From NCBI RefSeq assembly GCF_001422985.1, contig NZ_LMNL01000036.1, positions 7,501-71,500 of the forward strand: DNA of 64,000 bases, in the 5' to 3' direction. The notes beneath the pieces are model-generated. The model searched no databases, was not told where the DNA came from, and was given only the letters and a program-made list of their open reading frames with translations. This document shows, piece by piece, positions 52,190 to 60,885 of this stretch (its first letter is position 1; each line of letters opens with the position of its first letter). The DNA is from Methylobacterium sp. Leaf117. GTDB taxonomy: Bacteria; Pseudomonadota; Alphaproteobacteria; Rhizobiales; Beijerinckiaceae. The position numbers were made by a program, and so were the translations under genes.

Positions 52190-53560
52190 ATGGCGACAGG
52201 TCGCAATACGGATGCGCCGACGGCGCCGATCGACCGCACCGTCGCGGGCCTCGCCGCCCGTCAGGTCGCTCACAGCGCGGTGGCCGACCTCATCGGCAAG
52301 ACCCGTGGCTTCGCCCTCGAGGACGCCCTCGCGCAGGCCGGCCGGAACGCCGGTCTCGACGCCGCCGATGCCGGGCTGGCTCGCGCCATCGCCACCGCCA
52401 CCTTCCGGCGCCTCGGCTTCCTGCGCCGGGTCCTGGCCGAGCGCATGGCCCAGGGGCTGCCCGAGGATCAGCCGCGCCTCGTGGCGCTCCTGGCCACCGG
52501 GGCCGTGCAGATCCTCGATCTCAACGTGCCGGATCACGCCGCCGTCGATCTCGGCGTACGCCTCGCCAAGGCCGATCCGCAGCTCCAGCACCTTACCGGA
52601 CTCGTCAACGCGATCCTGCGCCGGATCGTGCGCGAGCGCGAGGCGATCGTCGCCAATCCGGGCGACCCGCTCTCCGACAACACGCCGGACTGGCTCGCCC
52701 GGCGCTGGCGCGCGGCCTATGGCGACGAGACCGCGCGGGCCATCGCGGCCGCCCATCTCCAGGGCGCCGCCCTCGACATCACCGTACGGGGATCGGCCGC
52801 CGAATGGGCCGAACGCCTCGGCGGCGTCGCCCTGCCGACCGGCAGCGTGCGCCTGCACGAGGTCCGCTCCGCCGTCGCCGACCTGCCGGGCTATGCCGAG
52901 GGGCAATGGTGGGTGCAGGACGCCGCTGCCGCCCTGCCGGCGCGGCTCCTCGCGGTCACGCCCGGAGAGCGGGTCGCCGATCTCTGCGCGGCGCCCGGGG
53001 GCAAGACTGCGCAGCTCGCCGCCGCCGGTGCCTCGGTGCTGGCGGTCGACCGGTCGAGCCCGCGCCTGGAGCGTCTGTCGCAGAACTTCGCCCGGCTCGG
53101 CCTGGAAGCGGAGATCCGGGTCGGCGATGCCCTCTCGATGCCCGAAGAGGGCGCTTTCGACGCCGTCCTCCTCGATGCGCCATGCTCGGCCACCGGCACT
53201 CTCCGGCGCCATCCCGATGTGGCCTGGACCAAGACCGAGAGTGACATCAGCCGCCTCATCGGCCTGCAGAAGCGCCTGTTCGACAAGGCCGCCGCCCTCG
53301 TGCGGCCCGGCGGCCGCCTCGTCTACTGCACCTGCTCTCTGGAGCGGGAGGAGGGGGAGTACCAGGTCGCGACCTTCCTCACCCGCAACCCGGACTTCGA
53401 GCGCGTGCCGGTGCAGGCCTCGGAACTCGGCGGTTTGTCGGAGCCGATCGACGCCGCCGGCGACCTGCGCACGCTGCCGGCGCATCTGACCGGTGAGGCC
53501 CCGGAACTGCGCGGCGGCCTCGACGGGTTCTTCGCCAGTCGTCTGCGCCGGAAGGGTTGA
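52190..53560 (+). CDS. rsmB: 16S rRNA m5C967 methyltransferase
   Basis: A 456-residue RsmB/Fmu enzyme. N-terminal NusB-like RNA-binding domain (residues ~15-145; ALLATGAVQILDLNVPDHAA). C-terminal SAM domain: DLCAAPGGKTAQLA, VLLDAPCSATGTLRRHPDV with the first catalytic Cys (PC), and LVYCTCSLEREEGEYQV with the second (TC). Methylates a 16S rRNA cytosine in the cytosol. The frame is open far upstream, but ATG 52190 fits. The gene after it starts 2 bp beyond the stop. fmt is not next to it, contrary to enterobacteria. Confidence 0.93.
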   Translation: MATGRNTDAPTAPIDRTVAGLAARQVAHSAVADLIGKTRGFALEDALAQAGRNAGLDAADAGLARAIATATFRRLGFLRRVLAERMAQGLPEDQPRLVALLATGAVQILDLNVPDHAAVDLGVRLAKADPQLQHLTGLVNAILRRIVREREAIVANPGDPLSDNTPDWLARRWRAAYGDETARAIAAAHLQGAALDITVRGSAAEWAERLGGVALPTGSVRLHEVRSAVADLPGYAEGQWWVQDAAAALPARLLAVTPGERVADLCAAPGGKTAQLAAAGASVLAVDRSSPRLERLSQNFARLGLEAEIRVGDALSMPEEGAFDAVLLDAPCSATGTLRRHPDVAWTKTESDISRLIGLQKRLFDKAAALVRPGGRLVYCTCSLEREEGEYQVATFLTRNPDFERVPVQASELGGLSEPIDAAGDLRTLPAHLTGEAPELRGGLDGFFASRLRRKG

Positions 53561-53562
53561 GG

Positions 53563-54735
53563 ATGCGTCCCGGCCGGATCGGAGGCGCCATCCGGGCGGC
53601 TGTCCGGTCGGGCGTCCTGTCGTGCGCCCTGGCGGGCGTTCTGCTGTCCTCCGTCACGGCGGCCCGGGCGCAGGTCGATCCGCGCATCCTGCCGCTCCAC
53701 CCGGCCTATGCGCGCAATCCCACCTGCGCGCCGGTCGCGGCCACGATCCCGTTCGACGTCCATGAGGGCACCCGCGACGTCGCGCTGTCGCCCTCGCCGC
53801 GCGAGATGCCGCTGAACCAGGGCGAGAGCGCGATCTGCTTCGCCTACGCCACGGCCGACATGATCTCGCACCGGCTCGGGCGTCAGATCTCGCCCCTCGA
53901 CGTGGCGACCAAGACCTACTTCGCCGATCCGGAACGCCTGACCGCGATCCCGGCCCTGCGCGCCCATCTGAAGGCCCATCCGAACTGGCGGGCCGACATC
54001 GCCTGGAGCCGCAACGCCGCCGAGATGTCCAACATCGGCAACCCCAAGCTGCTGCCGTACTTCGACAAGATCGAGGGTGGCGAGGAGGACACCGCCGCCC
54101 TGCTCTACAACATCGGCGGCCTGTGCGAGGATCGGGACCTGCCGTCCAACGACGGCTATCGCTACGCCGACCGGACCCTGCGGGCGCTGCGCTACCGCAG
54201 CCGCCTCGCGCCCCGGCCCCTGTGCTTCCGCAGCCTTGCCGGAACCGTGCCCCATCTGCGCGATCCCCGCACCGACACCTTCAACGCCGGCTGGATCGCC
54301 CACGTGGAGGCGCGCTGCCGCCGGGTCCCCTTGCCGGTGCCGCTGCTGCCGGTCTCCTATCGGGTCGCCGCCAATCAGGCGGAGTTCGCCGCCCTGCGCG
54401 AGGCCGGCCGGCCGCCGGGCCGCCGGGCGGTCGCCCGCATCCTGGCGATGATCGATTACGCCCTCGACCACGGCCGGGTGCCGACCATCGGCTACAGCTG
54501 GTACCTCCTGGAGGACCGCGACCCGAAGGACCCGGACCTGCACGCCGATCACGCCAGCCCCGTCATCGGCCGCCGCAAGGTCGGCGGCAGCTGCCAGTAT
54601 CGGGTCCAGGACAACACCGGCGAATACTGCGCCCGGATGCGCGAGGGCATGCGCGAGGCCTGTGACAACGGTCGGGTCTGGGTCGATGAGGAGGCCCTGC
54701 GGCGCACGCTCTACAGCGTGACCTATCTTCGCTGA
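53563..54735 (+). CDS. Secreted papain-like (C1) cysteine peptidase
   Basis: A 390-residue exported protein. Signal peptide through VTAARAQ (residues 1-37). A papain-type catalytic Cys motif is visible, LNQGESAICFAYATADM (Cys92; compare QGxCGSCWAF). His330 in HADHASPVIG and Asn351 in CQYRVQDNTGEYC complete a plausible triad. Several further Cys (e.g. TCAPV, GGLCEDRD, RCRRV) could form disulfides, fitting a periplasmic or outer location. No propeptide of standard length. Starts 2 bp after rsmB; the link is probably only transcriptional. Confidence 0.75.
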   Translation: MRPGRIGGAIRAAVRSGVLSCALAGVLLSSVTAARAQVDPRILPLHPAYARNPTCAPVAATIPFDVHEGTRDVALSPSPREMPLNQGESAICFAYATADMISHRLGRQISPLDVATKTYFADPERLTAIPALRAHLKAHPNWRADIAWSRNAAEMSNIGNPKLLPYFDKIEGGEEDTAALLYNIGGLCEDRDLPSNDGYRYADRTLRALRYRSRLAPRPLCFRSLAGTVPHLRDPRTDTFNAGWIAHVEARCRRVPLPVPLLPVSYRVAANQAEFAALREAGRPPGRRAVARILAMIDYALDHGRVPTIGYSWYLLEDRDPKDPDLHADHASPVIGRRKVGGSCQYRVQDNTGEYCARMREGMREACDNGRVWVDEEALRRTLYSVTYLR

Positions 54736-54900
54736 CGGCGTCGCGTTTCGGCGCGGGAACCCAGATGCGGGTCCGGAGTGGACGAGGCCTGCGTCGGAGG
54801 GATGCGAGTCCCGGCTGGAGTTTGGCTGAGATCGGGGGAAACCGGTTATTCCGACAAGCCAAAGGAACCTGACGGACTCCAGTGCCTTGGAGCCGGGCGG

Positions 54901-56121
54901 TCAGAGCAGGCGCCGGTCCAGGCGCAGGATGCGGCAGGGCGCACCGGCCTTCGCCGCGGGGGCGTGCGGCGCGCGGATCAGCAGCGCTTCGGCCGATCCG
55001 AGGATGCGCAGCATCGACGAATCCTGGCGGTTCTCCGGATACACCACCGGCAACCGGTCGGGCGCCGTCTCGATGCGGGCGCGCAGGTAATCCTGGCGCA
55101 GGTCGTTCTCCGCGAGGTCGCAGCCGAGGATGGCCGGCTCCGAGGCATCAGCGGCCGCGTGCGGGTTGCCCAGGAGTGCCCGGATCGCCGGAACCACGAA
55201 CAGCAGGCCGCACACCACCGACGCGACCGGGTTGCCGGGCAGACCGAGCACGGCCATGCGGCCGAGCCGGCCATGCATCAACGGTTTGCCGGGGCGCAGG
55301 GCCACGCGCCAGAAGCCAAGGTCGAGGCCCCGGGCGTGAAGGGCCGATTGCACGAGGTCGTGGTCGCCGACCGATGCGCCCCCGAGGGTGATGAGCAGGT
55401 CCGCCTCCGCCGCGACGGCACGGCCGATGGCATCGTCGAGGGCCGCCAGTGTATCCCCGGCGATCCCGAGGTCGATCGCCTCGGCGCCGGATTCCCGGAC
55501 CAGGGCCGCGACGGCGAGGCCGTTGGAGGCGACGATCTGGTCCCAGCGCGCCGGTTCGCCCGGCGCCACGAGTTCGTCCCCCGTGGCCAGGATCGCCACG
55601 CGCGGGCGTCGCCGCACGGGCAGGACGGCGTGCCCCCCGGCGGCCGCGAGGGCGATGCGGCGGGGATCGAGGACGTCGCCGGCCTTGAGCAGGGGGTCGC
55701 CGGCCCGGAAATCGAGTCCGCTCGGGCGGATGAAGCGTCCGGCCGGCACGGATTCCCGTGCCGTCACGGTTTCGGGGGCTGCTTCGGCGTTCTCCTGGAT
55801 CAGGATCGCGTCGGCGCCCTCCGGGACGGGCGCGCCGGTGAAGATGCGTACGGCCTCGCCGGCCCCCACGGCGCCGGCGAAACCGTGGCCCGCCGAGCTG
55901 GTGCCGACGAGCCGAAGGGCGACGGGCGCCGCGTCGAGGTCGGCGCTGCGCACCGCGTAGCCGTCCATCGCCGAGGCCGGGAAGGGCGGCTGCGTGCGTA
56001 AGGCGGCCAGATCGGCGCCGAGGGTCCGGCCGGCGGCCTGCCCGATGGCGATCGTCTCCGCCACGACGGGGCCGGGGATGCCGGCGAGAACCCGCGACAG
56101 GGCCTCGGCGACCGAGATCAT
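54901..56121 (-). CDS. moeA: Molybdopterin molybdenumtransferase
   Basis: A 406-residue MoeA, which inserts molybdate into adenylylated molybdopterin. Order: domain I/II MDGYAVRSADLDAAP; domain III, the MogA-like fold, with ILATGDELVAPGEP, SNGLAVAALVRESG, LLITLGGASVGDHDLV and ALRPGKPLMHGRLG...LPGNPVASV; beta-barrel domain IV. I start at ATG 56119-56121. The frame continues upstream through the SGKDP-type repeat to moaC, where TTGA would overlap the moaC stop, so a longer form is possible. Last gene of the trp/moa unit. Confidence 0.94.
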   Translation of the reverse strand: MISVAEALSRVLAGIPGPVVAETIAIGQAAGRTLGADLAALRTQPPFPASAMDGYAVRSADLDAAPVALRLVGTSSAGHGFAGAVGAGEAVRIFTGAPVPEGADAILIQENAEAAPETVTARESVPAGRFIRPSGLDFRAGDPLLKAGDVLDPRRIALAAAGGHAVLPVRRRPRVAILATGDELVAPGEPARWDQIVASNGLAVAALVRESGAEAIDLGIAGDTLAALDDAIGRAVAAEADLLITLGGASVGDHDLVQSALHARGLDLGFWRVALRPGKPLMHGRLGRMAVLGLPGNPVASVVCGLLFVVPAIRALLGNPHAAADASEPAILGCDLAENDLRQDYLRARIETAPDRLPVVYPENRQDSSMLRILGSAEALLIRAPHAPAAKAGAPCRILRLDRRLL

Positions 56122-56144
56122 GCCGGACCCCTTCCGACCTGAAC

Positions 56145-56204
56145 CTTTGCCGCTCGGATCCTTGTCGCTCGGATCCTTGCCGCTCAGATCCTTGCCGCTC
56201 GATT
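56145..56204. repeat. 15-bp minisatellite between moaC and moeA
   Basis: Four tandem copies of a 15-bp unit (consensus CCTTGCCGCTCGGAT on the plus strand) with 1-4 differences each. On the minus strand it reads as in-frame pentapeptides of the SGKDP type, contiguous with the moeA frame. Confidence 0.85.
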
Positions 56205-56228
56205 TCCGGCCAGGCGCGTCCTGGCCGC

Positions 56229-56714
56229 TCAAGCGTGATCCTCGGCTCGGTAGGCGCCGGAGCGGCCGCCATCCTTGGCCAGCAAGCGGATGCCCTCGAT
56301 CCGCATGCCGCGATCGGCTGCCTTCACCATGTCGTAGATGGTCAGGCAGGCGACGGAGACGGCGGTCAGCGCCTCCATCTCGACGCCGGTCGGCCCGAGC
56401 ACCTTCACCTCCGCCGTCACGCGCAGGCCGGGCAGGCTGTCGTCGACCTCGCAATCGACCCGGACCTTCGAGAGCAGCAGCGGATGGCACAGGGGGATCA
56501 GCTCGTGCGTCCGCTTCGAGGCCATGATGCCGGCGAGCCGCGCCGTGCCGATGACGTCGCCCTTCTTGGCGTCGCCCTCGCGGATCAGCCGCAGGGTTTC
56601 GGGCAGCATGACGACGCTTCCCGTCGCGCGGGCGGTGCGGGTGGTCGCGTCCTTGTCGGACACGTCGACCATGTTGGCCGCGCCGGTGGCGTCGAGATGG
56701 GTGAGTTCGGCCAT
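56229..56714 (-). CDS. moaC: Cyclic pyranopterin monophosphate synthase
   Basis: A 161-residue MoaC, which with MoaA converts GTP to cPMP, the first step of molybdenum-cofactor synthesis. LTHLDATGAANMVDVSDK, KGDVIGTARLAGIMASKRTHELIPLCHPL (read in parts), EVKVLGPTGVEMEALTAV, and YDMVKAADRGM with the conserved Asp-Met-Lys. Full length. It follows trpC by 10 bp. Confidence 0.96.
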   Translation of the reverse strand: MAELTHLDATGAANMVDVSDKDATTRTARATGSVVMLPETLRLIREGDAKKGDVIGTARLAGIMASKRTHELIPLCHPLLLSKVRVDCEVDDSLPGLRVTAEVKVLGPTGVEMEALTAVSVACLTIYDMVKAADRGMRIEGIRLLAKDGGRSGAYRAEDHA

Positions 56715-56724
56715 CGTCGCGTCC

Positions 56725-57576
56725 TCAGGCCTTCGCGTCGCCGAACAGCAGGCGCCGGGTGGCTGCCGTCACGTCGGCCTCGCGCATCAGGCTCTCGCCG
56801 ACCAGGATGGTGTCGAGGCCGGCCTCCGCCAGGCGGACCACGTCGGCATGGCCGGCGATGCCGCTCTCGGCCACGGCGATCCGGTCGGCCGGCACGCCCT
56901 CGGCGAGGCGGATCGCGGTCTCGAACGAGACCTCGAAGGTCTTCAGGTTGCGGTTGTTGATGCCGACCAGCCGGGTGCCGAGCGGCAGGGCGCGGGTCAG
57001 CTCCTCGGTGTCGTGGACCTCGACCAGCACGTCCATGCCGAGATCGTGCGCGGTCTCCACCAGGGCGGCGGCCTCGTCGTCGTCGAGGCAGGCCATGATG
57101 ACCAGGATGCAGTCGGCGCCCCAGGCCCGCGCCTCGAACACCTGATAGGGCTCGAACAGGAAATCCTTGCGCAGGACCGGCAGGGCGCAGGCGGCCCGCG
57201 CCTCGGTGAGGTATTCGGGCTTGCCCTGGAACGAGGGCGTGTCGGTCAGCACCGAGAGGCAGGTGGCGCCGCCGGCCGCGTAGGCGGCGGCGAGCACGGC
57301 CGGGTCGAAATCGGCGCGGATCAGGCCCTTCGACGGCGAGGCCTTCTTCACCTCGGCGATCAGCGCCGGGCGCTTCTCGGCGATATGCGCCGCGATCGCA
57401 TCGGCGAAGCCGCGCGGGGGCGAGACGTCGGCGATGCGCTTCTCGAGCTTGGTCTGCGGCACCCGCAGCTTCGCCTCGGCGATTTCACGCCGCTTGTAGG
57501 TCTCGATGCGGGCGAGCACGTCCTTGCGCTCGGCGGGAGCGACGTGCGCGACGGACCCGGATTTGGGCTCGGACAT
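56725..57576 (-). CDS. trpC: Indole-3-glycerol phosphate synthase
   Basis: A 283-residue (beta/alpha)8 enzyme that closes the indole ring in tryptophan synthesis. PALIAEVKKASPSKGLIRADFDP (read in parts) is the phosphate/catalytic Lys motif; LPVLRKDFLFEPYQVFEARA and LVGINNRNLKTFEV, AESGIAGHADVVRL complete the active site. N-terminal extension of about 20 residues beyond the core. It starts 9 bp after trpD. Confidence 0.96.
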   Translation of the reverse strand: MSEPKSGSVAHVAPAERKDVLARIETYKRREIAEAKLRVPQTKLEKRIADVSPPRGFADAIAAHIAEKRPALIAEVKKASPSKGLIRADFDPAVLAAAYAAGGATCLSVLTDTPSFQGKPEYLTEARAACALPVLRKDFLFEPYQVFEARAWGADCILVIMACLDDDEAAALVETAHDLGMDVLVEVHDTEELTRALPLGTRLVGINNRNLKTFEVSFETAIRLAEGVPADRIAVAESGIAGHADVVRLAEAGLDTILVGESLMREADVTAATRRLLFGDAKA

Positions 57577-57585
57577 GACGGGCTT

Positions 57586-58611
57586 TCAGGCGTGCGAGCG
57601 AAGGTTCGAGAGGCGGACCAGCCTGTGGAGTGTGGCACGCGCGGCGCCGCTGTCGAGGGCCTGTCCGGCCCGGACCACGCCTTCCGCGAGGGAGCCGGCG
57701 GCCTCGGCCACCACCAAGGCGGCGCCGGCATTGAGCACGGCGATGTCGCGATAGGCGTTGCGCGCCCCGTCCAGCACCTCGGCCAGGGCGGCGGCGTTGT
57801 GCGCGGGGTCGCCGCCCCGGAGGGCTTCGAACCCGTGCAGCGGCAGGCCGACCTCGCGCGGATCGATGGTGAATCGCGAGATCCGGCCGCCCTCCAGCGC
57901 CACCACGGCGGTGGGGCCGGTCACGGTGATTTCGTCGAGGCCGTCGCTGCCATGCACGGTCCAGACCCGGTCACTGCCGAGTTCGGCGAGCACGCCGGTC
58001 AGCGGCTCGGCCCAGGCCGGCGACGAGACGCCGAAGAGCTGGCGCCCCACCCCGGCCGGGTTCGCCAGGGGACCCAGCATATTGAAGATCGTCCGCGTCG
58101 GCAGCTCGGCCCGCACCGGGGCCACGTGGCGCATGGCGGCGTGGTGCGTCTGGGCGAACATGAAGCACAGGCCGGCCTCGGCGAGGCAGAGGCTCAGCTC
58201 CTCCGGTGCGAGGCCGATGCGGACGCCGAGCGCCGCGAGCACGTCGGCGGCGCCCGAGCGCGAGGTGGCGGCCCGGTTGCCGTGCTTGGCCACCGGCACG
58301 CCGCAGGCGGCGGTGACGATCGCCGCCAGGGTTGAGACGTTGTAGCTGCCCGAATGGTCGCCGCCGGTGCCGACCACGTCGATCGCGCCCGGAACGCTGC
58401 GCACCGGCACCATCCGCGCCCGCATGGCCTCGACGGCGCCGATGATCTCGTCCGGGGCCTCGCCGCGGACCTTGAGCGCCATCAAGAAGGCGCTGGCCTG
58501 GACCGGCGTGACCTCGCCCGAGAGCAGATCGTCGAAGGCCTGCCGCGCCTCGGCACGGTCCAGGCCCGCGCCGGTGGCGACCTTGGCGAGGAGGGGCTTG
58601 AAGGATTCCAT
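57586..58611 (-). CDS. trpD: Anthranilate phosphoribosyltransferase
   Basis: A 341-residue enzyme joining anthranilate and PRPP. Signature VVGTGGDHSGSYNVSTLAA binds PRPP; VAKHGNRAATSRSGAADVLAALG and HVAPVRAELPTRTIFNMLGP (in parts) form the rest of the active site. MESFKPLLAKVATG is the natural start (58609-58611). Lies 64 bp after trpG. Confidence 0.96.
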   Translation of the reverse strand: MESFKPLLAKVATGAGLDRAEARQAFDDLLSGEVTPVQASAFLMALKVRGEAPDEIIGAVEAMRARMVPVRSVPGAIDVVGTGGDHSGSYNVSTLAAIVTAACGVPVAKHGNRAATSRSGAADVLAALGVRIGLAPEELSLCLAEAGLCFMFAQTHHAAMRHVAPVRAELPTRTIFNMLGPLANPAGVGRQLFGVSSPAWAEPLTGVLAELGSDRVWTVHGSDGLDEITVTGPTAVVALEGGRISRFTIDPREVGLPLHGFEALRGGDPAHNAAALAEVLDGARNAYRDIAVLNAGAALVVAEAAGSLAEGVVRAGQALDSGAARATLHRLVRLSNLRSHA

Positions 58612-58675
58612 GTGGCTCGGGCGTGACGGTCCGGCGCGGAGAGCCGGAGTGATTCCAGACAGGCGACGTAACCCG

Positions 58676-59290
58676 TCAATGCACGCCGTCGCGGTCCTTG
58701 TCACGCGCCGCATTCCACGTGGCCGCGATGTCCAGGAAATTCCGCAGGATCTGCGATCCGTGATGCGACAGGATGCTTTCCGGGTGGAACTGCACGCCGT
58801 GGACGGGGAGATGCGCGTGGGCGAGCCCCATGATCAGGCCGTCGGCCTCCGCCGTCACCGTCAGGTCCGTCGGGCAGCCGTCGCGCTCCACCACCAGGGA
58901 ATGGTAGCGCGTGGCGTCGAAGGGGCCGTTCAGCCCCCGGAAGATCCCGGACGCCCGGTGCCGGATGCTGGAGACCTTGCCGTGCATCGGCGTCGGTGCC
59001 CGCACCACGTCGCCGCCGAAGGCCTGGCCGATGGCCTGGAGCCCGAGGCAGACCCCGAAGATCGGGATCTCGGCCGACAGGTCCTTGACCACATCGAGGC
59101 AGATCCCGGCCTCGTTCGGCGAGCAGGGGCCTGGCGAGAGCACGATCGCGTCGGGCCGGCGCGCGCGGATCTCCGCGATGGTGATCGCGTCGTTGCGCAC
59201 CACGTCGATCGAGCCGCAGAGCGGGCCGATCAGGTGGACGAGATTCCAGGTGAAGGAATCGTAGTTGTCGATGACGAGGACGTCGGACAT
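58676..59290 (-). CDS. trpG: Anthranilate synthase component II (glutamine amidotransferase)
   Basis: A 204-residue class I glutamine amidotransferase that feeds ammonia to TrpE. VLVIDNYDSFTWNLVHLI, oxyanion VLSPGPCSPNEAG, nucleophile Cys in FGVCLGLQAIGQAFGG, and the His/Glu pair in HGVQFHPESILS. Separate from trpD and from trpE, unlike the fused TrpEG of some rhizobia. 64 bp from each neighbour. Confidence 0.96.
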   Translation of the reverse strand: MSDVLVIDNYDSFTWNLVHLIGPLCGSIDVVRNDAITIAEIRARRPDAIVLSPGPCSPNEAGICLDVVKDLSAEIPIFGVCLGLQAIGQAFGGDVVRAPTPMHGKVSSIRHRASGIFRGLNGPFDATRYHSLVVERDGCPTDLTVTAEADGLIMGLAHAHLPVHGVQFHPESILSHHGSQILRNFLDIAATWNAARDKDRDGVH

Positions 59291-59354
59291 CGGAGCTTCG
59301 CGCGCGGGCATGGAGGCGGTGTGGCGCGAGTCCGGCGACCCGTCAACCGGTGCG

Positions 59355-60878
59355 CTATTGCCCCCGTCGCGCCCGGCTCGCGAACACCACCGCGTCCTCG
59401 GCCGCCCGGAACAGCGCCTTGGCCTTGTTGACGCATTCCTGCTGCTCGGAGGCCGGGTCGGAATCGTAGACGATGCCGGCACCGGCCTGGACGTGCATGC
59501 GGCCGTCCTTCACCAGGGCGGTGCGCAGCACGATGCAGGTGTCCATCTCGCCGCGCGCGCCGAAATAACCGATGCAGCCGCCATAGGGGCCGCGCTTCTC
59601 GCGCTCCAGTTCGTCGATGATCTCCATCGCCCGCACCTTTGGCGCGCCCGAGACCGTGCCGGCCGGGAAGCCCGCCGACAGCGCGGCCAGCACGTCGTGC
59701 TTCGGGTCGAGCTCGCCCTCGACGTTCGAGACGATGTGCATGACCTGGCTGTAGAACTCGAGGAAGAACGAGCCCGTCACCGTGACGCTGCCGATGCGCG
59801 AGACGCGGCCGACATCGTTGCGGCCGAGGTCGAGCAGCATCAGGTGCTCGGAACGCTCCTTCGGGTCGGCCAGCAGCTCGTCGGCCAGCGCCTGGTCCTC
59901 GGCCGGATCGGCCCCGCGCCGGCGCGTGCCCGCGATCGGCCGGATGGTGACGCGCCCGTCGCGCACCCGCACCAGGATCTCGGGTGACGAGCACACGAGC
60001 TGGAAGTCCTCGAAGTCGAGGTAGCACAGGAACGGGGCCGGGTTGGTCCGGCGCAGCGAGCGGTAGAGCGCCAGGGCCGGCAGGGTGAAGGGCGCCTCGA
60101 AGCGCTGCGACAGCACCACCTGGAAGACGTCGCCGGCGACGATGTACTCCTTCGCCCGCGCCACCATGGCGAGGTACTCCTCCGGCGTGGTGTTCGAGAC
60201 CGGCTCGGGATGCGCGATGGCGCGCGGGTCGATCCGGGCCTCGACGGGCAGGGGGCCTTCGAGGATTTCGGCGACCCGCTCCAGGCGGTCGAGGACGGCT
60301 TCGTAGGCGGCACGCGCGGAGATCCCTTCCGTCGGGCGTACCGGGCCGACGACCGTGATGAGGTCGCGCACCGAGTCGAACACCACCATGATGCGGGGGC
60401 GCACCAGGATCGCGTCCGGGACCCCGAGGGGGTCGGGGTTCGGCGAGCCGAGGGTCTCCATCGTCCGCACCATGTCGTAGCCGAGATAGCCGAACAGGCC
60501 GGCGGCCATGGGCGGCAGCGCATCGGTGGCGCCGTCCACCCCGATGGCGCTCTCGGCGATCAGGGCGCGCAGGCTGGCGAGGGGGTTCGCCTCTTCGGGC
60601 GTGAACGCCGACAGGTCCGGGCCGCGCGCCAGTTCCGCCCGGCCGTCCCGGCAGCGCCAGGCGAGGTCGGGGTCGAGGCCGATCATCGAGTAGCGCCCGC
60701 GCACGACCCCGCCCTCGACGGATTCGAGCAGGAAGGCCGTGCCGGAATGTTGCGCCCGCAGCTTCAGGAAGGCAGCGACCGGCGTCTCCAGGTCCGCCAC
60801 CAGGGTCAGGTTGAGGAGGGTCGGGCGACCCGCCGCGTAGGTCTCCGCGAAGGCCGTGAAGGCAGCGTCTTCGGTCAT
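59355..60878 (-). CDS. trpE: Anthranilate synthase component I
   Basis: A 507-residue chorismate-using enzyme. Catalytic region: FQVVLSQRFEAPFTLPALAL, IRPIAGTRRRGADPAEDQAL, MLLDLGRNDVGRVSRIGSV and ALSAGFPAGTVSGAPKVRAM. The tryptophan feedback pocket LLESVEGG is present near residue 50, so end-product inhibition is expected. Starts 7 bp after ppiD, which puts trp genes behind a periplasmic chaperone gene. No trp leader peptide is visible between them. Confidence 0.96.
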   Translation of the reverse strand: MTEDAAFTAFAETYAAGRPTLLNLTLVADLETPVAAFLKLRAQHSGTAFLLESVEGGVVRGRYSMIGLDPDLAWRCRDGRAELARGPDLSAFTPEEANPLASLRALIAESAIGVDGATDALPPMAAGLFGYLGYDMVRTMETLGSPNPDPLGVPDAILVRPRIMVVFDSVRDLITVVGPVRPTEGISARAAYEAVLDRLERVAEILEGPLPVEARIDPRAIAHPEPVSNTTPEEYLAMVARAKEYIVAGDVFQVVLSQRFEAPFTLPALALYRSLRRTNPAPFLCYLDFEDFQLVCSSPEILVRVRDGRVTIRPIAGTRRRGADPAEDQALADELLADPKERSEHLMLLDLGRNDVGRVSRIGSVTVTGSFFLEFYSQVMHIVSNVEGELDPKHDVLAALSAGFPAGTVSGAPKVRAMEIIDELEREKRGPYGGCIGYFGARGEMDTCIVLRTALVKDGRMHVQAGAGIVYDSDPASEQQECVNKAKALFRAAEDAVVFASRARRGQ

Positions 60879-60885
60879 TGCCGGC

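Noticed and set aside
60879..60885. trp leader peptide or attenuator before trpE
   Set aside because: The gap to ppiD is only 7 bp, and no Trp-codon-rich short ORF precedes trpE.
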